DNA of 64,000 bases from Cellulomonas shaoxiangyii. GTDB lineage: Bacteria > Actinomycetota > Actinomycetes > Actinomycetales > Cellulomonadaceae. The DNA lies in the NCBI RefSeq assembly GCF_004798685.1, contig NZ_CP039291.1:682001-746000 (forward strand), given 5' to 3'. Below the pieces are notes generated by a model. That model saw only the letters and a program-made list of their open reading frames with translations, searched no databases and was not told where the DNA came from. How positions within the stretch are numbered: the stretch's first letter is position 1; each line of letters opens with the position of its first letter. Both the position numbers and the translations under genes were made by a program. Shown piece after piece: positions 7,877 to 17,091 of the stretch.

Positions 7877-8287
7877 CTAGTCCTGCTTCGCGGCGCCCCA
7901 GCCGTGCCAGGACTCGATCTCCACGAGGGCGCTCACCCGCGGGCGGTCACGTGTCGGGTACGGGTTGCCGGCGTAGTGCACCGAGAGCCGGTCGATGTCG
8001 ACGAGGTCCGTGTCGTCCCGCATCTCGACGACGCGGCCCCGCACGCTCACGTGCGTGTACCAGTCCTCCGCGGCGAGGGCCGTCAGCGAGACGAGCGGGT
8101 TCGCCCGCAGGTGCTTGAGGCGTGCGCGGCCGGCGTCGAGGTTGAGCAGCACGCGGCCGTCGTCCTCGAGCAGGTACCAGGTCGCGACGGTGACGGGGTG
8201 GCCGTCCGGGTGGATCGTCGCCATGACGGCGGGGTTCGGCTTCGCCAGCAGGGCGGCGACGTCGGCGGGCAGCGGCGGCTTGGGCAT
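7877..8287 (-). CDS. PPOX-class F420-dependent oxidoreductase
   Basis: The 136-aa protein has the split-barrel flavin-binding fold of pyridoxamine-phosphate-oxidase-like enzymes. It opens with LLAKPNPAVMATIHPDGHPVTVATWYLLEDDGRVLLNLDAGRARLKHLR, the arrangement seen in the actinobacterial F420-dependent group. It probably transfers hydride from F420H2 to an unknown substrate in the cytoplasm. The SD sequence GGGAGGGA (just above 8290) supports the ATG at 8287. It is the first gene of the five-gene leftward operon. F420 rather than FMN is inferred from subgroup resemblance. Confidence 0.85.
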   Translation of the reverse strand: MPKPPLPADVAALLAKPNPAVMATIHPDGHPVTVATWYLLEDDGRVLLNLDAGRARLKHLRANPLVSLTALAAEDWYTHVSVRGRVVEMRDDTDLVDIDRLSVHYAGNPYPTRDRPRVSALVEIESWHGWGAAKQD

Positions 8288-8435
8288 GGTGGGTCCCTCC
8301 CAGGGTGGTGCGGGTGCCGTCCGTGGCGGACGGTCCTATCTCCATCCTCGCCGCCGGGGCCGCTCGCCGCTGACTGCGACGCCCCTCGAGCGAACCGGCG
8401 CCCGCAGCGCTGCCACCTGTTGTGCTACCGGCGGG

Positions 8436-8441
8436 TAGGAT
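8436..8441 (+). promoter_or_regulatory. -10 element TAGGAT of a probable leaderless transcript (mazE-type gene)
   Basis: TAGGAT lies 7 nt before the ATG at 8449, the spacing of actinobacterial leaderless mRNAs. The same bases (AGGA) could also act as a weak SD, so both readings remain open. Confidence 0.5.
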
Positions 8442-8448
8442 TGTCGGT

Positions 8449-8679
8449 ATGAAACTGAGCGTGAGTCTCCCCGAGGACGACGTGGCGACGCTCGACCGCT
8501 ACGTCCAGCAGCACCCCGGCGCGACGCGGTCCTCGGCCGTGCAGGACGCGGTGCGCCTGCTGCGCGACCGCACCCTGCAGGAGCAGTACGGCGAGGCGTT
8601 CGCCGAGTGGACGGCCTCCGCAGATGCCTCGGCCTGGGACTCCACGTCCGGCGACGGCCGGCGCGGCGGCTCTGCGTGA
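8449..8679 (+). CDS. mazE: MazE-type ribbon-helix-helix antitoxin
   Basis: The 76-aa protein begins MKLSVSLPEDDVATLDRYVQQ, an N-terminal beta-strand and helix, followed by TRSSAVQDAVRLLR. That is the ribbon-helix-helix DNA-binding fold found in many actinobacterial MazE antitoxins. The acidic, small-residue C-terminal tail (~55-76) is the part expected to wrap the toxin. An in-frame upstream ATG at 8422 was rejected because the RHH strand starts at Lys2. Its stop overlaps the toxin start (GTGA). It should bind DNA to autoregulate the pair and neutralise MazF. Confidence 0.88.
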   Translation: MKLSVSLPEDDVATLDRYVQQHPGATRSSAVQDAVRLLRDRTLQEQYGEAFAEWTASADASAWDSTSGDGRRGGSA

Positions 8680-9026
8680 GCCGGCGCGGCGAGGTGTGGC
8701 TCGTCGACCTGGAGCCGGCACGCGGCACGGAGGCGGACAAGACGCGGCCTGCGGTGATCGTCGGCAACCAGGCCGCCGTGACGGCGGCGTTCGCCTCCGG
8801 GAGGGGAGTCGTCACGGTCGTCCCCGTGACGTCGAACGTGACCCGGGTCCTGCCGTTCCAGACTGAGCTCCCGGCGGGGGAGACCGGCCTCGAGAAGGAC
8901 TCGAAGGCGCAGGCCGAGCAGGTGCGCTCCGTCGACGTCGCGCGCCTCGTGGAGCCGGTCGGGTCGCTCTCGCCGAGGCTGATGCGCGAGCTCGAGCGCG
9001 CGCTGCGCCTGCACCTCTCCCTCTGA
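8676..9026 (+). CDS. mazF: MazF/PemK-family endoribonuclease toxin
   Basis: The 116-aa protein starts with the MazF signature RRGEVWLVDLEPARGTEADKTRP: Arg24-Pro25 of the catalytic loop follows the RG-x-V-W-L-V-D motif. VVPVTSNV (Thr52/Ser53) is the second active-site strand and SKAQAEQVRSVD is the dimer-interface helix region. MazF cleaves single-stranded RNA at short motifs and stops translation. The GTG at 8676 overlaps the antitoxin stop by 4 nt. A longer frame from ATG 8607 exists but would add residues not found in MazF. The 3' end has been tandemly duplicated (9016-9037). Confidence 0.92.
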   Translation: MSRRGEVWLVDLEPARGTEADKTRPAVIVGNQAAVTAAFASGRGVVTVVPVTSNVTRVLPFQTELPAGETGLEKDSKAQAEQVRSVDVARLVEPVGSLSPRLMRELERALRLHLSL

Positions 9027-9082
9027 TCTCCCTCTGAGGTGCGGCCGCCGGCGCGCTACCCGATCACGCGCTACCCGATCAG
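9016..9082. repeat. Two short tandem duplications spanning the stop codons of convergent genes
   Basis: An 11-nt unit TCTCCCTCTGA occurs at 9016-9026 and again at 9027-9037; the first copy holds the mazF stop. A 15-nt unit, GCGCTACCCGATCA plus C or G, occurs at 9053-9067 and 9068-9082; the second copy holds the trkH stop on the other strand. Each gene end has therefore been copied once into the intergenic space. Confidence 0.9.
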
Positions 9083-10483
9083 CGGACGGCCCTCGGGCCG
9101 GCGGAACAGCCGGCGGCGGTCCCGCAGCACCAGGGCCGAGGCGAGGGTGACCGGCCCGAGCCGCCCGGCGAACATCAGGACGATGAGGATGAGCTGGTGC
9201 CACGGGGCCAGGTCGGCGGTGATCCCGGTCGACAGACCCACGGTCGCGAACGCCGAGATGACCTCGTAGAGGATCTGGTCGAGGGTGTACGGGCTGGTCA
9301 TGGCGATCGTCAGCGTGGGGACGACGACGGCGGCGACGCTGAGCAGCGCGACGGACAGCGCCTGGCGGATGACGCCGGGGGACAGCCGGCGGTCGAACAG
9401 GTGGGCGTCCGGGTCGCCGCGCAGCTCGGCGACGATCGCGACGAGGAGCACCGCGAACGTGCCGACCTTGATGCCGCCGGCCGTCGAGGCGCTGCCGCCG
9501 CCGACGAACATGAGCACGTCGACGCCGAGCAGGGTGCCGGTGTTCATCGCGCCGGGGTCGACGCTGTTGAACCCGGCCGTGCGGGGCATCACCGCCTGGA
9601 AGAACCCGGCCAGCACCCGCCCTGGCGGGTCGAGCGCCCCCAGGGTGCCGGGGTTCCCCCACTCGGCGATCGTGACGAACAGCGTCCCGCCCACGAGCAG
9701 GACGCCCGTCATGACGAGGGTGAGCCGGGTGTGCACGCTCCACTGGCGGGGCCGCCGGTTCCGGCGCATCAGCTCGATGACGACCGGGAACCCGAGCCCG
9801 CCGACGATCACGGCGAGGGCGATCGGCAGGCAGATCCACGGGTCGGTGGCGAAGCCGATGAGGTTGTCGCTGAACAGCGCGAAGCCCGCGTTGTTGAACG
9901 CCGAGACCGCGTGGAACACGCCGAGCCACAGGCTCTCCGGCCACGTGTACCCGTAGCCCCAGGCGAACCTCGCCGTGAGGACCAGGGCCGTGGCGGCCTC
10001 GACGGTGAGGCTGATCCGGGCGACCCCGAGCAGGACGGAACGCACGTCGCCCAGGCCGACGCTCTTGGTCTCCGCGGCGGCCAGCAGCCGCGAGCCGAGG
10101 CCCAGGCGCCGGGAGATCAGCAGCCCGAGCAGGGAGGCGAGCGTCATGACCCCGAACCCGCCGACCTGGATGAGCAGCAGGATCATCGCCTGCCCGAAGC
10201 CCGACCAGTAGGTGGCCGTGTCCACGACCGCGAGCCCCGTCACGCACAGCGCCGACGTCGCGGTGAACAGCGCCTCCAGCAGTCCGGCGCCCCCGCGCCC
10301 GGCGCGCGAGATCGGCAGCAGCAGCAGGACCGTCCCGACGAGCAGCCCGACCGCGACCGCCGCCACGACCGTGCGCCCGGGGTTGTGGACGCCCAGGCGC
10401 AGCGGCGTCCGCGCGAGGGACGCCGGGCGGAAGCGGGTGCCCGGGCTGCGGACATCGGGCGGGACGGCCATGAGCGTGCACAC
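9071..10483 (-). CDS. trkH: TrkH/KtrB-family potassium uptake channel subunit
   Basis: The protein is ~470 aa and almost entirely transmembrane, with the four pore-loop repeats of the superfamily. Their selectivity-filter segments are TSALCVTGL, FNNAGFALF, MPRTAGFNS and FATVGLSTG. It conducts K+ (or Na+/K+) across the cytoplasmic membrane with a TrkA/KtrA RCK subunit, which is not encoded here. Two starts are possible: GTG at 10483, or ATG at 10471 with GAGG about 11 nt upstream. The divergent neighbour is a KdpDE-like two-component system, so the potassium signal and the transporter are physically linked. The last codons are part of a 15-nt tandem duplication. Confidence 0.93.
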   Translation of the reverse strand: MCTLMAVPPDVRSPGTRFRPASLARTPLRLGVHNPGRTVVAAVAVGLLVGTVLLLLPISRAGRGGAGLLEALFTATSALCVTGLAVVDTATYWSGFGQAMILLLIQVGGFGVMTLASLLGLLISRRLGLGSRLLAAAETKSVGLGDVRSVLLGVARISLTVEAATALVLTARFAWGYGYTWPESLWLGVFHAVSAFNNAGFALFSDNLIGFATDPWICLPIALAVIVGGLGFPVVIELMRRNRRPRQWSVHTRLTLVMTGVLLVGGTLFVTIAEWGNPGTLGALDPPGRVLAGFFQAVMPRTAGFNSVDPGAMNTGTLLGVDVLMFVGGGSASTAGGIKVGTFAVLLVAIVAELRGDPDAHLFDRRLSPGVIRQALSVALLSVAAVVVPTLTIAMTSPYTLDQILYEVISAFATVGLSTGITADLAPWHQLILIVLMFAGRLGPVTLASALVLRDRRRLFRRPEGRPLIG

Positions 10484-10592
10484 CTCGGACGTGAGCCCCG
10501 GTCGGGGGAGCGGCGCGGACCCGGGTGGGCGCGACCTCCGAGCCTAGGAACGGGTCGCGGCGGTCCACCGCAGCGGGAGGGGGTCGGGGGCG

Positions 10593-10609
10593 TCAAGATT
10601 CCGTTAAGA
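10593..10609. promoter_or_regulatory. Direct repeat TCAAGA-N5-TTAAGA, response-regulator box candidate
   Basis: Two hexamers repeat with an 11-bp period in the trkH/sensor-kinase divergent promoter. OmpR/PhoB-type regulators such as KdpE bind tandem half-sites at this spacing. The bases stand out as AT-rich against the surroundings. Binding by the regulator at 11795 is inferred. Confidence 0.55.
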
Positions 10610-10649
10610 AGCGCGCCGGGTCCGACGCCGTCACCGGGTCCGCCGGGGT

Positions 10650-11794
10650 GTGTGCGAACCTGACGCCGTGCCGGACACGACGACCCCGCGGGGAGCCACG
10701 ACGGCGGTCGTCCGCGGCGGCATCGCACCGGTGCGCACCGTCGGCGCGCTCGTGCTGGCGTCCGCCGGCCTGCCCCTGCTCACCGCGCTGCTCGTGGGTG
10801 CCCGCGAGGACCTCGCGCTCGGCAGCATGCTGCTCCTCTACCTGCTCGCGGTCGTCGTGGTCTCCGCGCTGGGCGGGCTGCTGCCGGGGCTGCTCGCCGC
10901 GGGGGCCTCGTTCATGCTCGCCAACTGGTTCCTCACCCCGCCGTTCCACACCCTCGCGGTGGAGGGCGGCGACAAGCTCGTGGAGCTCGTGGTCTTCGCG
11001 GCCGTCGCGACCGTCGTCGCCGCGACCGTCGAGCTCGCCGCGCGCGACCGCGTGCGCTACCAGCACGCCCTCGACGTGCACGTGGCCCGGGCCCGTGAGC
11101 TCGCCGCCGAGGACCGTGCCCGCGCGACCCTGCTGGCCGCCGTCGGCCACGACCTGCGCACCCCGCTCGCGAGCACCAAGGCCGCCGTCAGCACGCTCCG
11201 GCAGACCGACGTGGACTGGCCGCCCGAGCTGCGTGCGGAGCTGCTCGCCACGATCGAGCAGTCCACCGACCGGCTCACGGGCCTGGTGGCGAACCTGCTC
11301 GACATGACGCGGCTCGAGGCCGGCGCCGTGACCGCCCAGCCGGTCGCCGTCGCCCTGGACGAGGTCGTCTCGCGCGCGCTGCTGAGCGAGCACCACGCGC
11401 TGCTCGACGTGCGCATCCCCGACGACCTGCCGTTCGTCGTGGCCGACCCCGGCCTGCTCGAGCGCGTCGTGGAGAACCTCGTCGCCAACGCCGTGCGGTT
11501 CAGCCCGCCCGGGACCCCGGTCGAGCTGCACGCCGGCCTCGACCCCGCCCCCGCGCGCGGGGGCCCCACGGCGCACCTTCGCGTGGTCGACCACGGTCCC
11601 GGGATCTCGCCGGAGCGGCACGACCAGGTGTTCGCCCCGTTCCAGCGCCTCGACGACCACGACGCCAGCTCCCACGTGGGGCTCGGCCTCGCGATCGCCC
11701 GCGGCTTCACCGAGGCCATCGGGGCGGAGCTCACCCCGTCGACCACACCGGGCGGCGGGCTGACCATGACCGTGCGCCTGCCGGTGGCGGCGGC

Positions 11795-11798
<4 letters not shown>
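10650..11798 (+). CDS. KdpD-like sensor histidine kinase lacking the N-terminal KdpD/USP domains
   Basis: The 382-aa protein holds only the C-terminal half of a KdpD: a DUF4118 four-helix membrane domain (~32-130), a linker, HisKA with phospho-acceptor His167 in VGHDLRTPLAS, and HATPase (N box ENLVANAVRF, G1 DHGPGIS, G2 GLGLAIA). Full KdpD is ~850-900 aa with a cytosolic Walker-type KdpD domain and a universal-stress domain; both are missing. The start is GTG 10650 or GTG 10668. The stop overlaps the regulator gene by 4 nt. It probably senses K+ limitation or turgor and phosphorylates the 11795 product. No kdpFABC is present, so trkH next door is the likely target. Confidence 0.88.
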
Positions 11799-12469
<671 letters not shown>

Positions 12470-12530
12470 GGGGTCCGCGCACGGGGCGGGGTCCTCGGGC
12501 GACGGGGGAGCGGTCCGAGCCGACCTGGGG

Positions 12531-12603
12531 TGGGCCCCGTGGGGATCGAACCCACAACCCGCGGATTAAAAGTCCGCTGCTCTGCCAGTTGAGCTAGAGG
12601 CCC
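12531..12603 (-). tRNA. tRNA-Lys (anticodon TTT)
   Basis: Read on the minus strand, the 73-nt gene folds as a full cloverleaf. The acceptor GGGCCTC pairs with GGGGCCC (one U-G) and the D stem is GCTC/GAGC. The anticodon stem GCGGA/TCCGC closes the loop CTTTTAA, giving anticodon TTT. The T arm is GTGGG-TTCGATC-CCCAC and the discriminator is A. The CCA end is not encoded. Confidence 0.97.
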
Positions 12604-12804
12604 GGGTGGTGCGGGGTTCCACCGGGGGAACCCTCGGGACAGCACCGGTGTCGTCCTCGAGCGCCGCGGGGGTGCTCTCGGTCGACGTGGTCGACCGTAC
12701 CGCCTCGTCAGCGACGGGTCCGAGCGTGCGCGACGCGCGGCGCCCGGGGAGGTGCGCGCGGCCTGACCCGCCCTGCCCCAGGCTGCGGCTGACGCTCGCG
12801 CCGG

Positions 12805-13443
12805 TCAGGCGCCGGTGGTGACGGCCATGAGCACCGCGACGACCGTGACCACGACGGCCACCAGCACGACCGCCACGGCGACGGCCGCCAGCGCGGTCAG
12901 CCGCGGACGTGCCCGCCAGCCCGCCATGAGCCGCGCGTCGCGCGTGCGCAGCGCGCGAGGCGTGATCGGCTCCGTGACCGACGTGATCGGCACGCCGTTC
13001 GCCGCGAGGTCCTGGGCCATCGCGGTCAGCTGCGCGTGGTCCCACATCTGGCCGACCAGGTGCACGAGCGGCTTCGTGGGCCCCGCGACGATCAGGTGGT
13101 GCGTGGCGCCCGCGCCGAGGGACATGTGCGTCACCAGGGCCGCGGTCGACACCTGGGCCGCTGTGAAGCGACGCGGCCGCCCGCTGCCCAGCACGGTGTA
13201 CGTGCCGTCGCCGAAGGCGAGGCGGGACCGGTCCGCCGCCCGCACGGCGGACGCGGCGGTCGCCGCGACGAGCGTCAGGCCGGCGGCGACACCCGCCACC
13301 GCGAGCCATGTGTGCCCCGTGACGACTGCGCTGGTGCCGGTGATGGCCACGAGGAACACCATGTACACGGCGACGGCGACGACGTTGGTCCGCACGACGC
13401 GACGGCGCGCGTCCGGCAGCAGGCTGAGCTCGGTCACGGGCAC
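12805..13443 (-). CDS. Conserved hypothetical membrane protein
   Basis: The 212-aa protein has two N-terminal transmembrane helices (~20-65), a ~100-residue soluble beta-rich middle (~70-175) and one C-terminal helix (~182-210). The middle resembles a membrane-anchored PH-like module by size and pattern (GDGTYTVLGSGRPRRFTAAQVSTA), but I cannot confirm that. No catalytic motif is evident. It stands alone between tRNA-Lys and the surface protein. The GTG at 13443 has no clear SD; GTG 13437 is an alternative. Confidence 0.65.
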   Translation of the reverse strand: MPVTELSLLPDARRRVVRTNVVAVAVYMVFLVAITGTSAVVTGHTWLAVAGVAAGLTLVAATAASAVRAADRSRLAFGDGTYTVLGSGRPRRFTAAQVSTAALVTHMSLGAGATHHLIVAGPTKPLVHLVGQMWDHAQLTAMAQDLAANGVPITSVTEPITPRALRTRDARLMAGWRARPRLTALAAVAVAVVLVAVVVTVVAVLMAVTTGA

Positions 13444-13583
13444 AGGGTGCCGCAGCAGCGCGGCTGGACCGGGCGGTGTCCTCCGGCCGGTGGCGTGTCG
13501 CGGACGGTGCCTGCCGTCCGCGCGTCCGACCGGGCAGCCCCGCGAAGGTGCCGCCGGAAGCGGTCAGACCGGACCGAATGGCG

Positions 13584-13589
13584 TATAAA
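13584..13589 (+). promoter_or_regulatory. Possible -10 element (TATAAA) of the surface-protein gene
   Basis: TATAAA stands out within very GC-rich sequence 91 bp before the 13680 start. There is no convincing -35, so this is tentative. Confidence 0.3.
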
Positions 13590-13679
13590 CGTCACGAAGG
13601 GCGCGCGAGCCCCGGACGGAGTTCTCGAACGAGAGTCCGCGGGGGGAGTCGTCGGTGACGTGAAGTCCGGGGGGACACG

Positions 13680-15191
13680 ATGACAGGTCGACGTCTGGCG
13701 CGCTGGGGAGCGAGCCGCTGTGCAGCGGTCGCGGTGTTCGCAGGCCTTCTGCTGGCGCTCGGCATCGCTCCGGCACCGGCGGTCATCATCCTCGACCCGC
13801 CCCCCGTGACGCCCGTCGACGTTCCCGCCACCGACCTCGTCATCGCCACTCCTCCGAACGCCGTAGGTCAGAGACTTACCGGGTTCCTGCCCCCGGTGGG
13901 AGCGACGTTCGACCCGACGGCCGGCTACCCGAGCGGCAACCCCACCGGCTACGACCCCGGGAACCCCAGCTTCGCCGGCACCGGGCGGGTCGCGGTCGAG
14001 GACACCGGCGAGATCCTGCCGTTCTACTGCATCCAGAGTCGCGTCGGGACGTTCTCGGGCCTCGGGTACACGAACACGACCTGGGCCGAGTCGAACGTGC
14101 AGAACACCGGCTACGTCGCCAGGATCGTCAACAGCTACTACCCCGTCGTCCCGACCGAGCCGGCCGCTGCCGCGACCGACAACCAGCGCGGAGCAGCCGT
14201 CCAGGCTGCGATCTGGTTCTTCACTGACGGCTACATCGTCTCCACGGCGGACCCGGTCAGACCGCTGGTGGAGTCCATCGTGGCCGCCACCCTTCTTGCC
14301 GGCCCGCTGGCGGAGCCGTCACCGCCCGCCATCGCGATCACGCCGGCGTCCGCCAGCGGCGCGGCGGGCGCCCTCGTCGGACCGTTCACGGTGACCGCCA
14401 CGGCGACCGACGGCGCGCCGACCGACGCCACCCTGGACATCCCCGCCGGCGTCACCGCGTACTCCGACGCCGCGGGCACGGTCGAGGTCGCGAGCGGTGC
14501 GCCGGTCGCGTCGGGCACCCAGATCTGGTTGCGCGGCACTACGCCCGGAACGGTTTCCCTCGGCGCGACCGCGACGGTCGACGTCCCCGCCGGCACCATC
14601 TACCTCTACGACGGGAACACGCCGGGCCAGGCGGCCGCCCAGACGATCATGCTGGCGCAGACAGGGAACATCAAGGCGGACACGACCGCCGCGGTCGAGC
14701 TGTTCGCCGCGGGCTCGCTGGTGGTCGACAAGACGATCGCCGGGGCCGCGGCGGGCGCGCAGGGCGAGGTCGTCCTCGACGTCGCCTGCACGCTGAACGG
14801 GACCCCTGTGCTCGGCCAGAGCATCACCCTCCCCGCAGGCAGCCCCGCAGGCACGACCTCCAGCAGGTACGACGGGATACCGGACGGGAGCGCCTGTACC
14901 GTCACGGAACCGACCACCGGGCAGACGGCCGCCGTCGGAGTCGTGACGGCCAGTACCGGTGACGTCACGATCGCGGCCGACACCGACGCGGTCATCACCG
15001 TGACGAACACCATCACCGTGACGAACACCTACGCCCCTCCCCGGAACGCCGGATCGTCGGACGGGGCGCCGGAACTGGCCGTCACGGGCGCCGACTCCTC
15101 GCGCCCGCTGGTCGCGCTCGCCGTGGGCCTGCTGGTCGCCGGGCTCGCCCTGGTCGGTGCCTCGCGACGGTGGGGCACTCGCCGCGGGTGA
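13680..15191 (+). CDS. Thioester-domain cell-wall surface protein with LAVTG sorting signal
   Basis: The 503-aa protein has a signal peptide (~1-34) and a thioester (TED/TQxA-type) domain at ~50-205, with Cys117 in LPFYCIQS and Gln175 in GAAVQAAIWFFTDGY. Two beta-rich stalk domains follow, the second (~350-455) resembling DUF5979. The C-terminal sorting signal is LAVTG (466-470), a hydrophobic helix and an Arg-rich tail. TED proteins form an internal Cys-Gln thioester that bonds covalently to host or surface amines. LAxTG is the motif preferred by class E sortases of high-GC actinobacteria, so the protein is probably attached to peptidoglycan. The ATG is preceded by GGGGGGA (13669-13675). No sortase is in the window. 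A terminator hairpin follows. Confidence 0.88.
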   Translation: MTGRRLARWGASRCAAVAVFAGLLLALGIAPAPAVIILDPPPVTPVDVPATDLVIATPPNAVGQRLTGFLPPVGATFDPTAGYPSGNPTGYDPGNPSFAGTGRVAVEDTGEILPFYCIQSRVGTFSGLGYTNTTWAESNVQNTGYVARIVNSYYPVVPTEPAAAATDNQRGAAVQAAIWFFTDGYIVSTADPVRPLVESIVAATLLAGPLAEPSPPAIAITPASASGAAGALVGPFTVTATATDGAPTDATLDIPAGVTAYSDAAGTVEVASGAPVASGTQIWLRGTTPGTVSLGATATVDVPAGTIYLYDGNTPGQAAAQTIMLAQTGNIKADTTAAVELFAAGSLVVDKTIAGAAAGAQGEVVLDVACTLNGTPVLGQSITLPAGSPAGTTSSRYDGIPDGSACTVTEPTTGQTAAVGVVTASTGDVTIAADTDAVITVTNTITVTNTYAPPRNAGSSDGAPELAVTGADSSRPLVALAVGLLVAGLALVGASRRWGTRRG

Positions 15192-15251
15192 TGCTCCCGC
15201 CGGCAGGGGGCCCCGAGGTCGACCGGGGTCGCCGCGTCGTCGCCCCCGTCG

Positions 15252-15291
15252 TCGCCCGCGTGGTGCGGCACGCGCCGCACCACGCGGGCGA
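15252..15291. terminator. Bidirectional 18-bp hairpin terminator
   Basis: A perfect 18-bp stem (15252-15269 with 15274-15291) and a 4-nt loop ACGC lie between the convergent genes ending at 15191 and 15297. Confidence 0.9.
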
Positions 15292-15296
15292 GGTGG

Positions 15297-15596
15297 TCAC
15301 TCGATGTCGGAGAAGAGTCCGGTGAACGGGGTCCCGCTGCCGACGAGACGCTGGAAGAACTCCCCGCCGGCCGGGGTGGCGACGGCCGCAGAGGCGTCGT
15401 CGTAGCCGTCGAAGTACAGGTCGAGGGTGCGGTACGCCGGGGTGGGCGTCCCGTCCTCCTTCGGCCAGACCTTGGCCGACTCGACGCGGCGGAGCCCGGG
15501 CAGCTGCGCCGCCAGGGTGCGGATCTCGGCGTACCGGACCTCGTACGCGGCGGGGTCGGCGGGGTTGTCGACGATGAGCGTGATCTTCGTGGGCAT
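15297..15596 (-). CDS. EthD-domain protein
   Basis: The 99-aa protein is a single ferredoxin-like alpha/beta barrel of the EthD type. KITLIVDNPADPAAYEVRYAEIRTLAAQLPGLRRVES opens it and YFDGYDDASAAVATPAGGEFFQRLVGSG is the second half. EthD proteins assist oxidative or ether-degrading systems, but their chemistry is poorly defined. GAGAGGGAA precedes the ATG. It is the third gene of the TetR-controlled leftward operon, 70 nt after the flavoprotein gene. Confidence 0.88.
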   Translation of the reverse strand: MPTKITLIVDNPADPAAYEVRYAEIRTLAAQLPGLRRVESAKVWPKEDGTPTPAYRTLDLYFDGYDDASAAVATPAGGEFFQRLVGSGTPFTGLFSDIE

Positions 15597-15666
15597 GGTG
15601 TTCCCTCTCGGTGGGTGCTGGTGCGGTGGTGGTCCTGGGCGGGTGCTCGGTGCGCGCGATCGGGTC

Positions 15667-17091
15667 TCAGTCGCTGTGCGGGCGGCCGTAGGCCTCCAGC
15701 AGGCGCAGCCAGACCTCGCTGATCGTGGGGTAGGACGGGACGGCGTGCCAGAGCCGCTCCAGCGGCACCTCCCCGACGATGGCGATGGTGGCCGAGTGCA
15801 ACAGCTCGGCCACGTCCGGGCCCACGAAGGTCGCTCCGACGACGACGTGCCTGTCCTCGTCGACGACGAGCTTCGCTCGGCCCTCGTAGCCGTCGGCGTG
15901 CAGCGTCGCGCCGGCGACCGAGCCGAGCTCGTACTCGACCGCGCGCACGGCGACGCCCCGCGACCGGGCCTGCGCCTCCGTGAGGCCCGCGCGGGCCACC
16001 TCGGGGTCCGTGAAGACCACGTGGGGGACGGCGGCGTGGTCGGCCGTCGCGACGTGGTCGCCCCAGGGCTCGGCGTGGACGGGCGTCCCGTTGACGCGGG
16101 CGGCGATCGCCTCGCCGGCCGCTCGGGCCTGGTACTTGCCCTGGTGGGTGAGGAGCGCCCGGCCGTTCACGTCGCCCACCGCGTAGAGCCAGTCGGTCCC
16201 GGCGACGAGCATGGTGTCGTCGACCGGGAGCCAGTCCCCCGGCCGCTGCCCGACGGTCTCGATCCCGAGGTCGAGCGTGTTCGCACGTCGGCCGGTCGCG
16301 ACGAGGATCTCCTCGGAGGCGACGGTCGTACCGTCGCTGAGCCGTGTCGTCACGCTCCCGGCCGCGTCCCGGTCGACCCGTTCGGGCGTGACGTGCGTGC
16401 GCACGTCGACGCCGAGCTGCGTGAGCGCCCGCGCGACGTGATCGCCGGCGAACGGCTCCTCGCGGTCGAGGAGGGTGCTGCGGGCCACCAGGGTCACGCG
16501 GGAGCCGAGCGACGCGTAGGCGGTGGCGAGCTCGGTGCCCGCGACGCCACCGCCGACCACCAGCAGTCTCGGTGGCACGCTCGGCGCGCTGGTGGCGTCG
16601 CGCGTGCCCCACGGCTGCGCGTCCGCGAGGCCCGGGACGTCGGGGAGGACGGGCAACGAGCCGGTGGCGACCGCGACCGCCGTGGCGGTGTACGCACGGC
16701 CGTCGACGTCCACGGTGCCGGGACCGGTGAGGCGACCACGGCCGCGCAGCAGGTCGATGCCCGCCGAGCGCAGCCAGTCGACCTGACCGTCGTCCTTCCA
16801 GTGGCCGGCGAAGGCGTCGCGCCGGGCGAGGACCGCCGGCACGTCCACCCGTCCGGTGACCGCCTGGCGAGCGCCGTCGAGCCGCTCCGCCGCCCGCAGC
16901 GCGCTGCCGCTGCGGAGCAGGGCCTTGGACGGCATGCACGCCCAGTAGGAGCACTCGCCGCCCACGAGCTCGGACTCGACGATCGCGACCCGCAGACCGC
17001 GCTTGGTGGCGTAGTCGGCGACGTTCTCCCCGACCGGGCCCGCTCCGATCACGATCAGGTCGTACGCGGGCGAGACCTGCGCGGCGGTCAC
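15667..17091 (-). CDS. FAD-dependent pyridine nucleotide-disulfide oxidoreductase
   Basis: The 474-aa protein has the class I disulfide-reductase layout. An N-terminal FAD fold (IVIGAGPVGENVA) is followed by the redox-active pair C-x4-C in GGECSYWACMPSK. The NAD(P) fold shows VVGGGVAGTELATAYASLG, the second FAD motif LYAVGDVNG, and the C-terminal dimer domain HAVPSYPTISE. It resembles dihydrolipoamide or mercuric reductase-type enzymes, but the substrate is unknown. The GTG start overlaps the membrane protein's stop by 4 nt. Expression is probably de-repressed with the TetR at 17758. Confidence 0.92.
   Translation of the reverse strand: MTAAQVSPAYDLIVIGAGPVGENVADYATKRGLRVAIVESELVGGECSYWACMPSKALLRSGSALRAAERLDGARQAVTGRVDVPAVLARRDAFAGHWKDDGQVDWLRSAGIDLLRGRGRLTGPGTVDVDGRAYTATAVAVATGSLPVLPDVPGLADAQPWGTRDATSAPSVPPRLLVVGGGVAGTELATAYASLGSRVTLVARSTLLDREEPFAGDHVARALTQLGVDVRTHVTPERVDRDAAGSVTTRLSDGTTVASEEILVATGRRANTLDLGIETVGQRPGDWLPVDDTMLVAGTDWLYAVGDVNGRALLTHQGKYQARAAGEAIAARVNGTPVHAEPWGDHVATADHAAVPHVVFTDPEVARAGLTEAQARSRGVAVRAVEYELGSVAGATLHADGYEGRAKLVVDEDRHVVVGATFVGPDVAELLHSATIAIVGEVPLERLWHAVPSYPTISEVWLRLLEAYGRPHSD

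Noticed and set aside
8607..8675. Longer start for mazF
   Set aside because: MazF proteins begin at the RRGEVWLVDL strand. The extra 23 residues are translated antitoxin sequence in another frame.
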